A DNA stretch of 64,000 bases from Sinomonas sp. ASV486 (GTDB taxonomy: Bacteria; Actinomycetota; Actinomycetes; Actinomycetales; Micrococcaceae): NCBI RefSeq assembly GCF_030908215.1, contig NZ_JAVFJK010000005.1:124001-188000 (forward strand), written 5' to 3'. The position numbers and the translations under genes were made by a program. The notes under the pieces are model-generated. The model was given only the letters and a program-made list of their open reading frames with translations. It searched no databases and was not told where the DNA came from. Below, one piece after another: positions 17,688 through 27,147 of this stretch; the first letter of the stretch is position 1; the number at the start of each line of letters is the position of its first letter.

Positions 17688-20399
17688 ATGCAGAGAGATA
17701 CCGCTGCATCGATGACCTTCGTCCACGCTGACGATGCACCGGCTGGATCAGCGGAACGCCAGGCCGATCGGCTTACGTGGGCGATGCTCGTCCGTCAGGA
17801 GGAACTCGCGCACGGGGTCCACGCATTCAGGGACCCGGCCTCACTGGGGGCGGTCGTGACTGGCCCGCCCGGCGTGGGGAAGTCATTCCTTGCGAGCGCC
17901 GTCCTCTCTGCCCTCGGCGCCGGGGTGTACCCACTGCGGATCCGGACCCCTTCCGTGCCGTCGGATGTGCACTTCGCGTCCCTGGGGCCCCTTCTCGCCC
18001 GTCTCCCGAGAGGTCTGGCCGACTCGCCCACCAAGCTCTTGGTCGCCGTCCAGGAGATCCTCCGTGGGGATGCCGGCGGGCTGCCGGTCGTCCTCGTCGT
18101 CGAGTTCGGCGCCCCGCTGGATGAAGGCACCGTCGGAGTGCTCCTCCACCTTCTCCACGGAGGGATGGCGAGGCTGCTCGCGATCGCCCCGCGCACCACC
18201 GACCTGGCGGCCGACTTCCTGCGTCTCGTCCGCGACGGGAGGCTCAGCGAGGTCGCCCTGCGCGGCATCAGCATCCGCGAGACCCGAAAGCTCGTCTCCG
18301 CCCTCATGGGTGGGCGCGTTTCAGCCTCGGTGGTGGCCGAAGTCCATCAGGCCTGCGGAGGCAATCCCTCGACGGTCCAGGGCATCGTGCGGCGCGAGCA
18401 TGCGTCCGGCAATCTCCATCGGAGAGGAGCGGTCTGGACCCTCGACGGTCCGGTCGAGGGCGAGGTCGGCGCGGGAACGGATGAGATCATCCGTGCGCGC
18501 TGGGCGCGCGAGCCCCAGGATGTCCGTGAGGTGATCGAGCATCTCGCAGCGGCCCGGCGAATCCCGATTTCAGGGCTCGCCGGGCTTTTTGGTACCGAGG
18601 TCCTGGTTGACATGGAGGAGCGGCACCTCCTGGCCGTCGACGGGACCCCGCGCCGGTGCGCGTACCTCCGGGAACCGCGGATGGCCGAGCTCGTGCGGGG
18701 GCGGCTTGGGCCCGACCGCCACCGGGAGCTCGCGTCGCTCGCGACGCGCAGCGGCGCCCCCGAGGAGGACGGGCTGGACGCGGAAGATCTCATCTCGTAC
18801 GTCGAGTGGGCCTTCGCGAGCGGGGGATCCGTGGGCCCGGACCTCCTGACCCGCGCGGCACATGCCGCGATGGGACTCTTTGAACCGCAGCGGGCACTGG
18901 ATCTCTTGGACCGCGGCGGGAGGCCGACTGGTCCTGCGGCCGTCGGGGAGACCCTCGCGAGGGCCGACGCGCTCTCGATCCTCGAACGGAGGGAGGAGGC
19001 GCTCGCGGTCATCACGCACTTGCCGCCGGCCGCGCTCGACGGGGTCGGAGCGGTCGAGCGCGCGCGCGTCGCGGCCACGGAAAGCGAGCTGCTCACGTGG
19101 CTCCCCGAGCATGGCGACCCGCTCGGCCCACTTCGCACCGAACGGGCAGCGCTCGCGGCCGAGAGCCACGCGGACCGGCACGTCCTGCGAGACGCGGCGG
19201 AAGTCCTCGACCTTGCCGAGTTCCGCGCCCAGGCGTTCCGGGGCGAGTTCGTCCCCGTCCTCGACACGCTTGAGGAGGCCGCGCGGCGGGCTGACGCGAG
19301 CGAGGGGTTCCGCCATGAGACTTCGCTCCTGCTCGCCCTCGCGTGGGCGGCCTGCGGACGGGAGCTGGATGCGGCCGCGCTCCTTGCCGCGGTCGAGTCG
19401 AGGGCGGCCCAGTGCTGCGAGGATGACTCCTTCATCTCCGCTGCCTGCTTCGTCTGGATTGTCAATGGCGACTGGAAGCGGTGCCTTGAGCGGCTCGAGA
19501 CCTACATGGAGCGCGGTGGGCGGCGGCTCAGACTGCGCGGAGGTCTCCTCGAGCTCTGGGTGGGCCTCTCGCTCGTCATGGCGGGGCAGGGAGGACCTGC
19601 CCTCGAGCCGCTCCTGAACGCGCTGGCCCAACTCGAGGAATTCCCCGCCGCCAATGCGGAGCGGGCCGCGTCGGCTGCGACGGCGCTCGCGTACGCCCAG
19701 ATCGGGGACTCGGGCGAGGCCGCGCTGTACCTCGAGCGGGCGGCTGCCGCGGCCGGGCATACCCCGTGGCGGCTCGAGTTCTTCGCCGATTTCTGCGAGC
19801 TCCTGGCCCGTCGCTGGCTCGGGGAGGGCGCGGCCACCGAGCGGCTTCTCGCCCACGCGGCCCTCGACGAGGAGGCGGGGCGTGTCGCAGCGGCTGGATT
19901 GAGGGTCTTCGCGGCGTCCGTGCCCGGCACCGATAGCGAGTTCCTGTGGATCGAAAGGCTCGGGCAGCAGCGGCAGGGACCTCTCGCGCACCTCATGACG
20001 TCGGTGGCCGCCGCATCCCGCTGCTGTGAAGCCGAGGCGCTGCTCGCGGCGGCCGAGGAGGCGCACGCGATGAGCCTCGACAGCGTCGAGGCCCGATGCG
20101 CCGCTCTCGCGCTCGATGCTGCGCGCGACCACGGCGACGCAGGGGCCGCAGGCCGCGCGCAGACTAGGCTCGACCGCCTTACCCGGATCCTCCCGGTCCT
20201 TCCCCTCGTCCCGCAGGTGCCCGCGCCAGTGCTGACGAGCCGCGAGCGCCAGATCGCGGACATGGCCGCATCGGGGTCGTCGAACCGGGATATCGCGGAG
20301 GCGATCGGCGTCTCGGTGCGCACCGTCGAGGGGCACCTCTACCAGGTGTTCATGAAGCTCGGGGTGTCCTCGCGCAGCGGCCTCGAGGGGCTGGTCTGA
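17688..20399 (+). CDS. LuxR-family large ATPase regulator (LAL type), member A2
   Basis: 903 residues. The N-terminal segment (AERQADRLTWAMLVRQEEL) resembles A1. Walker A is intact (GPPGVGKS, 59-66). The Walker B position reads LVVEFGAPLDE (136-146), so the Asp-Asp pair is Glu-Phe, parallel to the loss in A1. The middle is TPR-like, with several Leu/Ala/Glu-rich helix pairs. The C-terminal GerE HTH has LTSRERQIADMAASGSS and SVRTVEGHLYQVFMKL. It starts 110 bases after sufU and is followed 36 bases later by B2. It is a cytoplasmic regulator with unknown signal and targets. Confidence 0.9.
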   Translation: MQRDTAASMTFVHADDAPAGSAERQADRLTWAMLVRQEELAHGVHAFRDPASLGAVVTGPPGVGKSFLASAVLSALGAGVYPLRIRTPSVPSDVHFASLGPLLARLPRGLADSPTKLLVAVQEILRGDAGGLPVVLVVEFGAPLDEGTVGVLLHLLHGGMARLLAIAPRTTDLAADFLRLVRDGRLSEVALRGISIRETRKLVSALMGGRVSASVVAEVHQACGGNPSTVQGIVRREHASGNLHRRGAVWTLDGPVEGEVGAGTDEIIRARWAREPQDVREVIEHLAAARRIPISGLAGLFGTEVLVDMEERHLLAVDGTPRRCAYLREPRMAELVRGRLGPDRHRELASLATRSGAPEEDGLDAEDLISYVEWAFASGGSVGPDLLTRAAHAAMGLFEPQRALDLLDRGGRPTGPAAVGETLARADALSILERREEALAVITHLPPAALDGVGAVERARVAATESELLTWLPEHGDPLGPLRTERAALAAESHADRHVLRDAAEVLDLAEFRAQAFRGEFVPVLDTLEEAARRADASEGFRHETSLLLALAWAACGRELDAAALLAAVESRAAQCCEDDSFISAACFVWIVNGDWKRCLERLETYMERGGRRLRLRGGLLELWVGLSLVMAGQGGPALEPLLNALAQLEEFPAANAERAASAATALAYAQIGDSGEAALYLERAAAAAGHTPWRLEFFADFCELLARRWLGEGAATERLLAHAALDEEAGRVAAAGLRVFAASVPGTDSEFLWIERLGQQRQGPLAHLMTSVAAASRCCEAEALLAAAEEAHAMSLDSVEARCAALALDAARDHGDAGAAGRAQTRLDRLTRILPVLPLVPQVPAPVLTSRERQIADMAASGSSNRDIAEAIGVSVRTVEGHLYQVFMKLGVSSRSGLEGLV

Positions 20400-20435
20400 G
20401 GTGCGGGGAGGGCCTGAGGCTATGGGGGATCGGGG

Positions 20436-23159
20436 GTGACAGGGCAGGCGGAGCTCCGACGGGAGACTGCGGCCGCAGGTGGGCCCACACGTCAGGGGAT
20501 CGCGTCCGCGGCCGCGGACCTGCTGCGCCGCGAGGGCCCGACCGCGGTGTTCATCGTCGGCGAGCTGGGATCAGGACGGTCGCATCTGCTCGACGCGATC
20601 CTGGCGGAGCTCGCGGGCGAAGTCACGCCGTTCCGCCTCTCGACGGGTCACAGTCTCCGCGACATCCCGTACGCCGCCCTCCTGGCGCGCCTCCCTCAGC
20701 TCACGGTCGACGACGTGCAGGACCGCGTCGGGGTCCTGCGCGCGCTGTGGTCCGAGCTGCGCCGCACGACGGGGGAGACCGGCCAGCCCGTCCTCGTGGT
20801 CGTCGACGACGCCCAGGACCTCGACGACGGATCGGCAGGCCTCATCGCGGAGGCGGTCGCGTCGTCGTGGGTACGGCTCCTCGCTGCAGGGACGGCGAGA
20901 AGCGGCCTCCCCGGCGACCTGCTCGAGATGTGGCATGACGGGATCGCTGAACGGATCGAGCTCCCGCCGCTGAGCCTTGCGGAAGCCAAAGGCCTCGTGG
21001 AAGGACGCCTCGGCGGCCGGCTGTCCGCCACCGCGGCCCGCGTGCTGCACAGCATCGCCGGCGGGAATCCGCTGCACCTCGTCTCCCTCCTGGACGAGGC
21101 GCTCGAGGGGAAGACGCTCGTGCGTCAGGACGGCCTCTGGCTCCTGACCGCACCCTTCCGCAGCCGCGGCGAAGCCCTCGCGGAATATGTGCGCAGCGGG
21201 ATGGAGGCCCTCGCGCCCGCGGAGCGCGAGGCGGTCATGCTGGTCGCGCTCACTGAGCCGCTGCCCAGGGCAGCCGCACGCGCCCTCATCATGCGCGACG
21301 TGCTCGACCGCCTCCTGGAACTCGGCTGGCTCACCGAGACGGCGGGGGACGGGCTGCGTGTGCGGTCGAGACTCGAGGGCGATGCCGTTCGCCGGATGAC
21401 GACGGCGACCCGCCGCCTCCACCTCTACCGGCGTGCCGAGGCCGCCGGCGACGACCTCCGGCAGCCCGCCAACGAACTCAGGCTCCTCGAACTGGCGCTC
21501 GGAACCGGCACGGTGCTGCCCGCAGCCGAGCTGCTCGCCCGCGCCTCGACGGCCGTGCGCCGCTTCGACAGCGAGCTCGGACTCAGGGCGGCGGCCATGA
21601 TCGACGGCGACGCTGAGCGCTCCCTCGTCCGGGGCGTCGTCGCCCGAGCCCACCTCAATCTCGGGAGCCCGGAAGCGGCGCTCGCCGCCGTTGCCCGCGG
21701 CCCAGCAGATCCCAGCGATGCGGCCGATGTGCTCGCTGGCTCCCTCGTGAAGTTCATGGTGCGGCTCGCCCTCGGCGACCTCGAGCGCGTGGAGGAGGAC
21801 GCCGTCGCGCTTGAGAAGGCGGCGGCGAACGTCTCGCATGGCGACGCCCGGGTGATCGGGCCAGGAGCCAAGGAGGCCGTCCTGCGGCGCGCGCGGCTCC
21901 TGCGGGCGCTCGCCTCGGCGGAGCGTGCTGACTTCGGCGCGGTCGCCGCCGCGCTTGAAGAGGACGGACGGTCGGCCCGTGCCTCTGCGGCGCCTGAGAT
22001 CGAGAAGTACCTCTGGATCCTCCTCGACTCGGAGGTCCAGCTCGCGGCAGGGCGCTACGAGAGGGCCGCGCACTCGGCGGGCGTCGTGCTAGCAGGCAGA
22101 GTCATGGACGAGGAGCACTTCCCCCTCGCCGAGCACGGATTGGTGCGGTACTTGGCCGGGGCAGTGCTGGCGGGTGATTGGGAGGACATCGACGGTGTCC
22201 TTGGCTCCTCTGAGCGCGGACACCTGCGCCCGGTCGTGGTGTACGGGCCTTGCCTGGACTGCGCGCGCTCGTATGTCCTCCTGCGCCAGGGGCGGGCCGA
22301 GGAGGCCGACGCCGTCCTTGCCGACGTCGTGCAGAACCTCGAGCTCCTCGATCCGCTCCGGCTGCGGGGCCTCGCGTGGTCTTTCGCTGCGTGGTCCGCA
22401 GCGGCGATTGCGCACCCCGATGTAGCGCGTGCCCGACTGGCCCGCGCCGAGCAGACAGCCGGCGTGGGCAGCGCAGCGATGCGCCACCTCGCTGCGATGC
22501 ACCGTGCGGGCGCCCTCGAGATGCTCGACGCCGGGGCCGGGCTCCCACTCCTGGCGGCCATGGCCGAGGAAGACCATGCGGCCTCTCGCCCGGGCTGGGA
22601 ACTCGTGGCCCGCATCATCGGATTCGAACTCGGGGCCTCGGACGACGACGGGCGGGGCGCCGGGCTTGCCGCCGAGGCCGAGGGGTCCTGGGCAAGTGCC
22701 TGGGCTGCCTGGGCCAGCGCCCAGACGGCCGAGGGACCCGCAGGTGCCGCGAACCCCGGATCTGGTGGCGCGGCCGAAGGCTACCTGGCTGCGGGAGAGC
22801 TCTTCCGCAGCCTCGGCATGCTCCGGCGTGCCCGGGCCGCCTTCGCGCGGGCAGCCGCATGCTCCGACTCCGCCGGGGACCGCGCCGCCGCGCGTCGCGC
22901 CGCGGCCGCCGCGGGCACCTGTGAGGGCCTGCCCGGATCGGGAGAGGCGGGCGAGCGGGAGGAGGCCGTCCTTGCCTCGCTGCGCCTGAGCCGCCGCGAG
23001 CAGGACGTCGTCGACCTTGCCCTCGATGGCCTGAGCGACCGGCAGATCGCGGACAGGCTCCACCTGTCCGTGCGGACCGTCGAGGGCCACCTCCACCGCA
23101 GCTACGCGAAGCTGGGCATCCGAAGCCGCGAGGAGCTACGCGCCGCCGTGCTCGGCTGA
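20436..23159 (+). CDS. LuxR-family large ATPase regulator (LAL type), member B2, with altered Walker A
   Basis: 907 residues, GTG start. The nucleotide-binding loop reads GELGSGRS (42-49): the invariant P-loop lysine is arginine at residue 48. The Walker B region is canonical (VLVVVDDAQDLDD, 119-131). The long helical middle is rich in Ala and contains duplicated helix-pair patterns. The C-terminal GerE HTH has LSRREQDVVDLALDG and SVRTVEGHLHRSYAKL. It pairs with A2 and is paralogous to B1. The K-to-R change predicts weak or no ATP hydrolysis by itself, so it may depend on a partner or act as a nucleotide sensor. That is inference. Confidence 0.9.
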   Translation: MTGQAELRRETAAAGGPTRQGIASAAADLLRREGPTAVFIVGELGSGRSHLLDAILAELAGEVTPFRLSTGHSLRDIPYAALLARLPQLTVDDVQDRVGVLRALWSELRRTTGETGQPVLVVVDDAQDLDDGSAGLIAEAVASSWVRLLAAGTARSGLPGDLLEMWHDGIAERIELPPLSLAEAKGLVEGRLGGRLSATAARVLHSIAGGNPLHLVSLLDEALEGKTLVRQDGLWLLTAPFRSRGEALAEYVRSGMEALAPAEREAVMLVALTEPLPRAAARALIMRDVLDRLLELGWLTETAGDGLRVRSRLEGDAVRRMTTATRRLHLYRRAEAAGDDLRQPANELRLLELALGTGTVLPAAELLARASTAVRRFDSELGLRAAAMIDGDAERSLVRGVVARAHLNLGSPEAALAAVARGPADPSDAADVLAGSLVKFMVRLALGDLERVEEDAVALEKAAANVSHGDARVIGPGAKEAVLRRARLLRALASAERADFGAVAAALEEDGRSARASAAPEIEKYLWILLDSEVQLAAGRYERAAHSAGVVLAGRVMDEEHFPLAEHGLVRYLAGAVLAGDWEDIDGVLGSSERGHLRPVVVYGPCLDCARSYVLLRQGRAEEADAVLADVVQNLELLDPLRLRGLAWSFAAWSAAAIAHPDVARARLARAEQTAGVGSAAMRHLAAMHRAGALEMLDAGAGLPLLAAMAEEDHAASRPGWELVARIIGFELGASDDDGRGAGLAAEAEGSWASAWAAWASAQTAEGPAGAANPGSGGAAEGYLAAGELFRSLGMLRRARAAFARAAACSDSAGDRAAARRAAAAAGTCEGLPGSGEAGEREEAVLASLRLSRREQDVVDLALDGLSDRQIADRLHLSVRTVEGHLHRSYAKLGIRSREELRAAVLG

Positions 23160-23173
23160 ACGGGCGCCGCTAC

Positions 23174-23191
23174 GGCGGCCTTTCCGCCGCC
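23174..23191 (+). terminator. Weak hairpin after the A2-B2 pair
   Basis: GGCGGC-CTTTCC-GCCGCC, 14 bases after the B2 stop. The 6-bp stem is short and no T-tract follows. The rest of the 284-base gap to 23443 shows no clear promoter. Confidence 0.35.
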
Positions 23192-23443
23192 CTGCCGCGG
23201 GCTTCATGGCGACCTCCCCGCCATCGACCCGAGTAGTCGCCTGCCTCGGTGCGCACGTACGTGGATCGGGACACGTAGGGGAAAGGTGCCTGCCTGCGTA
23301 CCGGCCAAGGGTTCGCCCGTGGGAAGCCTTCTCCAGCTCGGGTACCCACTACTGGTGACCCCCACAGGGCGCTCGCGCTGTACTGGTGGAGGTGAAGGGC
23401 CCGGGTTCGATCGGGCCGCCATGGGGAAGCCGAGGAGCGTGTC

Positions 23444-24952
23444 ATGTCCGTTGGCGCCGAGCAGCATCCAGCAGCACGCACGGCCGCGTTCCGCGGCGGC
23501 ATGAGGGTCTTGTCCGACCTGCATGGCCGGTCCCAGACCCGGATCGCCCGGTCCCTGCGGGCGCAGGCGTGGCCACGGCGATACGCAGGCTACCTCCGCG
23601 TCGCGGATGCCCTCGTGGTCCTCGCCGCCGCGGCGAGCGGGATCGCGTTCATCGACGGCACCCCGCGATCCGTCGCCTCGATGGCGGTGCTGGCAGCCGT
23701 CTGGCCGGTCGCGCTGGGCGTCTACGGGAGCCGCGACCACTCGGTCCTGGGGATCGGCGTCGAGGAGTACCGTCGGCTCGTCGCTGCGAGCGTGCACCTG
23801 TTCGCGGCGGTCGCGATCGGCGTCGTGATCCTTGACGGATCGCTTCCGGCACGCGTCTTCGTGGCGGTCTTCGGCGCTGGAATCATGGGGCTCCTGGCCA
23901 TGCGCTGGACCAGTCGCCGCTGGCTCAATCGGCGGCGGCAGGAGGGGCTGTACCTCACGCCGGCCGTCGTGGTGGGGGAGCCCGAGGACGTTCGCTACGT
24001 GGTTCGCCGGATCGCCGCGAGCGAGGGCGCGCCGTACGACGTCCTCGGTGCGATCCTCCCGGGCGGCCGACGTGGGCAGTCCCTCGCGGTGGACGATGAG
24101 CGGCTGCCGGTCCTGAGCTCGACGGACGACGTCGTCCGGACGGTCGCGCTCAAGAGGGCCGGTGCGGTGATCATCGCCGGCCCGGTCCCGGGTGGCAGTC
24201 AGTACCTGCGCGAGCTCGGCTGGAACCTCGAGGCGCATGACGCCGAGCTCGTCCTCGCGTCGTCCCTCACCAACGTTGCGGGTCCCCGCATCCACTGGCG
24301 GCCCGTTCAGGGGCTGCCCCTCATGGAAGTCGAGCTCCCGCACTACTCAGGTGCCAAGCACGTGGTCAAGCGGGCCATGGACCTGGTCCTCGCCGCGGCC
24401 GCGCTCGTGGTCCTCGCGCCGGTCCTCGGCGTGCTGGCGCTCATCGTTCGGCTTGACTCGCCCGGGCCCGTCTTCTTCCGGCAGGAGCGGATCGGCAAGG
24501 GCGGTGAGCCGTTCGCCATGCTCAAGTTCCGCTCGATGGTGCGGGACGCCGAGGCAGGGCTGAGCGTCCTCGCCTCGCTGAACGAGGGTGCGGGCGTCCT
24601 ATTCAAGGTCAAAGACGATCCCCGCATCACCCGCTGCGGACGATGGATGCGTCGTTTCTCGCTCGACGAACTCCCGCAGTTCATCAATGTCCTCAAAGGC
24701 CAGATGAGCCTGGTCGGCCCGAGGCCACCACTTGCGAAGGAGGTCGGCGAGTATGAGCGGTACACGCGCCGTCGGATGCTCATCAAGCCCGGCATCACGG
24801 GACTCTGGCAGATCAGCGGACGTTCCGACCTCCCGTGGGACGACGCCGTCCGGCTGGACCTCTACTACGTGGAGAACTGGTCGATCACGGGTGACCTCAT
24901 GATCCTCTGGCGGACGCTCCGCGCCGTCTTCTCGAGCACCGGCGCCTACTGA
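23444..24952 (+). CDS. Polyprenyl-phosphate glycosyl-1-phosphate transferase (WbaP/WcaJ-like), initiating enzyme
   Basis: 502 residues. The N-terminal 130 residues hold several membrane segments, then a soluble Rossmann-like region follows (about 150-290). The C-terminal bacterial sugar transferase domain (about 300-502) carries KRAMDLVLAAAALVVL, SPGPVFFRQERIGKGG, MLKFRSMV, RRFSLDELPQFINVL, MSLVGPRPP and KPGITGLWQISGRS. These enzymes put the first sugar phosphate on undecaprenyl phosphate at the membrane, starting repeat-unit assembly. The position at the head of the plus-strand operon fits. Which sugar is used cannot be told. The gene is separated from the next by only 48 bases. Confidence 0.93.
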   Translation: MSVGAEQHPAARTAAFRGGMRVLSDLHGRSQTRIARSLRAQAWPRRYAGYLRVADALVVLAAAASGIAFIDGTPRSVASMAVLAAVWPVALGVYGSRDHSVLGIGVEEYRRLVAASVHLFAAVAIGVVILDGSLPARVFVAVFGAGIMGLLAMRWTSRRWLNRRRQEGLYLTPAVVVGEPEDVRYVVRRIAASEGAPYDVLGAILPGGRRGQSLAVDDERLPVLSSTDDVVRTVALKRAGAVIIAGPVPGGSQYLRELGWNLEAHDAELVLASSLTNVAGPRIHWRPVQGLPLMEVELPHYSGAKHVVKRAMDLVLAAAALVVLAPVLGVLALIVRLDSPGPVFFRQERIGKGGEPFAMLKFRSMVRDAEAGLSVLASLNEGAGVLFKVKDDPRITRCGRWMRRFSLDELPQFINVLKGQMSLVGPRPPLAKEVGEYERYTRRRMLIKPGITGLWQISGRSDLPWDDAVRLDLYYVENWSITGDLMILWRTLRAVFSSTGAY

Positions 24953-25000
24953 CGCCGGGCCCGCCCACTCGTCACGCACCCAAGGAAGAAGGGCCACCAG

Positions 25001-26155
25001 GTGGATTCCCAGAACTCCATCGTCCGACTCAAGGACCGCACCCCGCGGCCGCTCGGCGTCGCCGTTGTCGGCGCCGGGTACTGGGGGCCGAATCTGGCCC
25101 GGAACTTCGCCACGGCCCCGGACTGGGACCTCAAGGCCATCTGTGACCTCGACACCGAACGGGCTGCGGTGCTCGCGGCCCGGTTCAGGGTTCCGGCCGT
25201 GGGTTCGCTCGACGAGGCGCTCGACACCTTCGACATCGACGCCGTCGCGATCGCGACTCCGGCACGTACCCACCACGGGATCGCGCTCACGGCGCTCGGC
25301 GCCGGCAAGCATGTGCTCGTCGAGAAGCCGCTCGCCGACCACTGGGACAGGGGGGTCGACATGGTGACAGCCGCCGAGTCGCGCGGGCTCGTCCTCATGG
25401 CCGACCACACATACTGCTACACCCCGGCCGTGCAGAAGATGCGCGAGGTGCTCCACGACGGCGATCTCGGCGAGGTCCTCTACATCGACTCCGTGCGCAT
25501 CAACCTCGGCCTCGTCCAGCCGGACGTTGACGTCTTCTGGGATCTCGCGCCCCATGATCTGGCCATCCTGGACTACATCCTCCCCGAGGGGCTCGCCCCG
25601 GAAACGATCTCGGCCCACGGTGCGGATCCCCTCGGCACCGGCCGGGACTGCGTCGGCCACTTGTCCTTCGACCTTCCGCTGGGGGGCATGGCCCACATCC
25701 ACGTCAACTGGCTCAGCCCGACCAAGATCCGCCAGATGGTGGTGGGAGGGACTAAGCGGACTCTCGTTTGGGATGACCTCAACCCGCAGCAGCGGCTCAG
25801 TGTGTACGACCGAGGCGTCCAGCTGCCTCCCCGCGGCGCGCGGCGGGCACTGGACCGCAGGGACGTCGCGATCTCGTACCGCCTCGGCGACACATGGTCG
25901 CCCGCCCTTCCCGAACGGGAGGCACTGGGCAGCATGGTGGCCGAGTTCGCGACGGCCATCCGCGACGCCCGCCCGTCGGTAACGAGCGGAGCGTCGGCGC
26001 TCCGCGTGCTCGGGGTCCTCGACGCGACGACGCGGAGCCTCCAGCTCGGGGGCGCCCAAGCCGCAGTCGCCGAGCCGCCCGTCGCGATCGCGACAGGCGG
26101 GTATGGACAGGAAACCGCAGGGGAGATCGGGATGGGCAGGGGGGCCGAGGCGTGA
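25001..26155 (+). CDS. Gfo/Idh/MocA-family sugar oxidoreductase (WbpB-like)
   Basis: 384 residues, GTG start with AAGGAAGAAGGG upstream. The N-terminal Rossmann fold has VAVVGAGYWGPNLARNF. The EKP motif (VLVEKPLADHW) and the following MocA-type C-terminal domain (DLAPHDLAILDYILPEG) define the family. The context with DegT aminotransferases and a WbpD-like acetyltransferase suggests the WbpB step, oxidation at C3 of UDP-GlcNAc uronic acid. Other sugar dehydrogenases of this family cannot be excluded. The stop overlaps the next start (GTGA). Confidence 0.85.
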   Translation: MDSQNSIVRLKDRTPRPLGVAVVGAGYWGPNLARNFATAPDWDLKAICDLDTERAAVLAARFRVPAVGSLDEALDTFDIDAVAIATPARTHHGIALTALGAGKHVLVEKPLADHWDRGVDMVTAAESRGLVLMADHTYCYTPAVQKMREVLHDGDLGEVLYIDSVRINLGLVQPDVDVFWDLAPHDLAILDYILPEGLAPETISAHGADPLGTGRDCVGHLSFDLPLGGMAHIHVNWLSPTKIRQMVVGGTKRTLVWDDLNPQQRLSVYDRGVQLPPRGARRALDRRDVAISYRLGDTWSPALPEREALGSMVAEFATAIRDARPSVTSGASALRVLGVLDATTRSLQLGGAQAAVAEPPVAIATGGYGQETAGEIGMGRGAEA

Positions 26156-27147
26156 GCGTGCTGGCAGGGGCGTGCGCCCTCGTGACGGGCGGGGCTGGGA
26201 CCATCGGATCGACGGTCGTCGACCAGCTGCTCGACGCCGGCGTCGACCACGTGGACGTTCTGGACAATCTCACGCGGGGTCGGCTCGCGAACCTCGACCA
26301 TGCGCTCGCGACGGGTCGGGTGCGCCTCATCGACGGCGACCTCCGCGACCGCGACGTGGTCCACGATGCGACGGTTGGCAAGGACCTCGTGTTCCACGAG
26401 GCCGCGATCCGCATTACCCAGTGTGCCGAGCAACCTCGGCTCGCGCTCGAAGTGCTCGTCGACGGGACGTTCTCCGTCCTCGAAGCGGCAGCGCAGCACG
26501 GGGTGGACAAGGTGGTCCTCGCTTCGAGCGCGTCGGTGTACGGGGCAGCGGACGACTTCCCCACGGCGGAGCGCCACCACCACCACAACAACGACACGTT
26601 CTACGGCGCGGCAAAGAGCTTCAATGAGGGGATGGCGCGCAGCTTCCGCGCGATGCACGGGCTCGACTACGTGGCCCTGAGGTACTTCAACGTGTACGGG
26701 CCACGGATGGACGTCCACGGGCTCTACACCGAGGTGCTCGTCCGCTGGATGGAGCGCATCGCGGACGGGCGCCCACCGCTCGTCTATGGCAACGGCGAGC
26801 AGACGATGGACTTCGTCTACACCGCCGACGTCGCGCGGGCGAACATCCTCGCGGCCGAATCCTCGGTGCGGGAGGGCGTGTACAACGTTGCCAGCGGTTC
26901 GGAGACGAGCCTCCTCGCGCTCGCCGTAGCACTCCTGGAGGCCATGGACTCGAAGCTCTCGGTCGAGTTCGGTCCCGAGCGGACCGTCAACGCCGTGGCC
27001 CGTCGGCTCGCCGACACGACGGCCGCGGCGCGGGATCTCGGCTTCCGCGCGGAGATGCCGCTCGGGCTGGGGCTTCGCCGCCTGGTGTCGTGGTGGTCGC
27101 CGCTGCGCGAGCAGATCGCGGCCGCTCGGGTGGTGGCGGCGTCATGA
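26152..27147 (+). CDS. NAD-dependent sugar-nucleotide epimerase (extended SDR)
   Basis: 331 residues from the GTG at 26152 that overlaps the previous TGA. The frame extends upstream but that part is a shadow. The N-terminal dinucleotide site is VTGGAGTIGSTVV. The catalytic SSASVYG serine region and FYGAAK (Tyr-x-x-x-Lys) follow. RYFNVYGPRMD is the usual substrate-side block. The lack of a T-D-E triad argues against a 4,6-dehydratase and for a C4-epimerase (GalE/WbpP-like). The likely substrate is a UDP-hexose or UDP-HexNAc of the locus. The ATGA overlap with the next gene indicates coupling. Confidence 0.86.
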   Translation: MSVLAGACALVTGGAGTIGSTVVDQLLDAGVDHVDVLDNLTRGRLANLDHALATGRVRLIDGDLRDRDVVHDATVGKDLVFHEAAIRITQCAEQPRLALEVLVDGTFSVLEAAAQHGVDKVVLASSASVYGAADDFPTAERHHHHNNDTFYGAAKSFNEGMARSFRAMHGLDYVALRYFNVYGPRMDVHGLYTEVLVRWMERIADGRPPLVYGNGEQTMDFVYTADVARANILAAESSVREGVYNVASGSETSLLALAVALLEAMDSKLSVEFGPERTVNAVARRLADTTAAARDLGFRAEMPLGLGLRRLVSWWSPLREQIAAARVVAAS

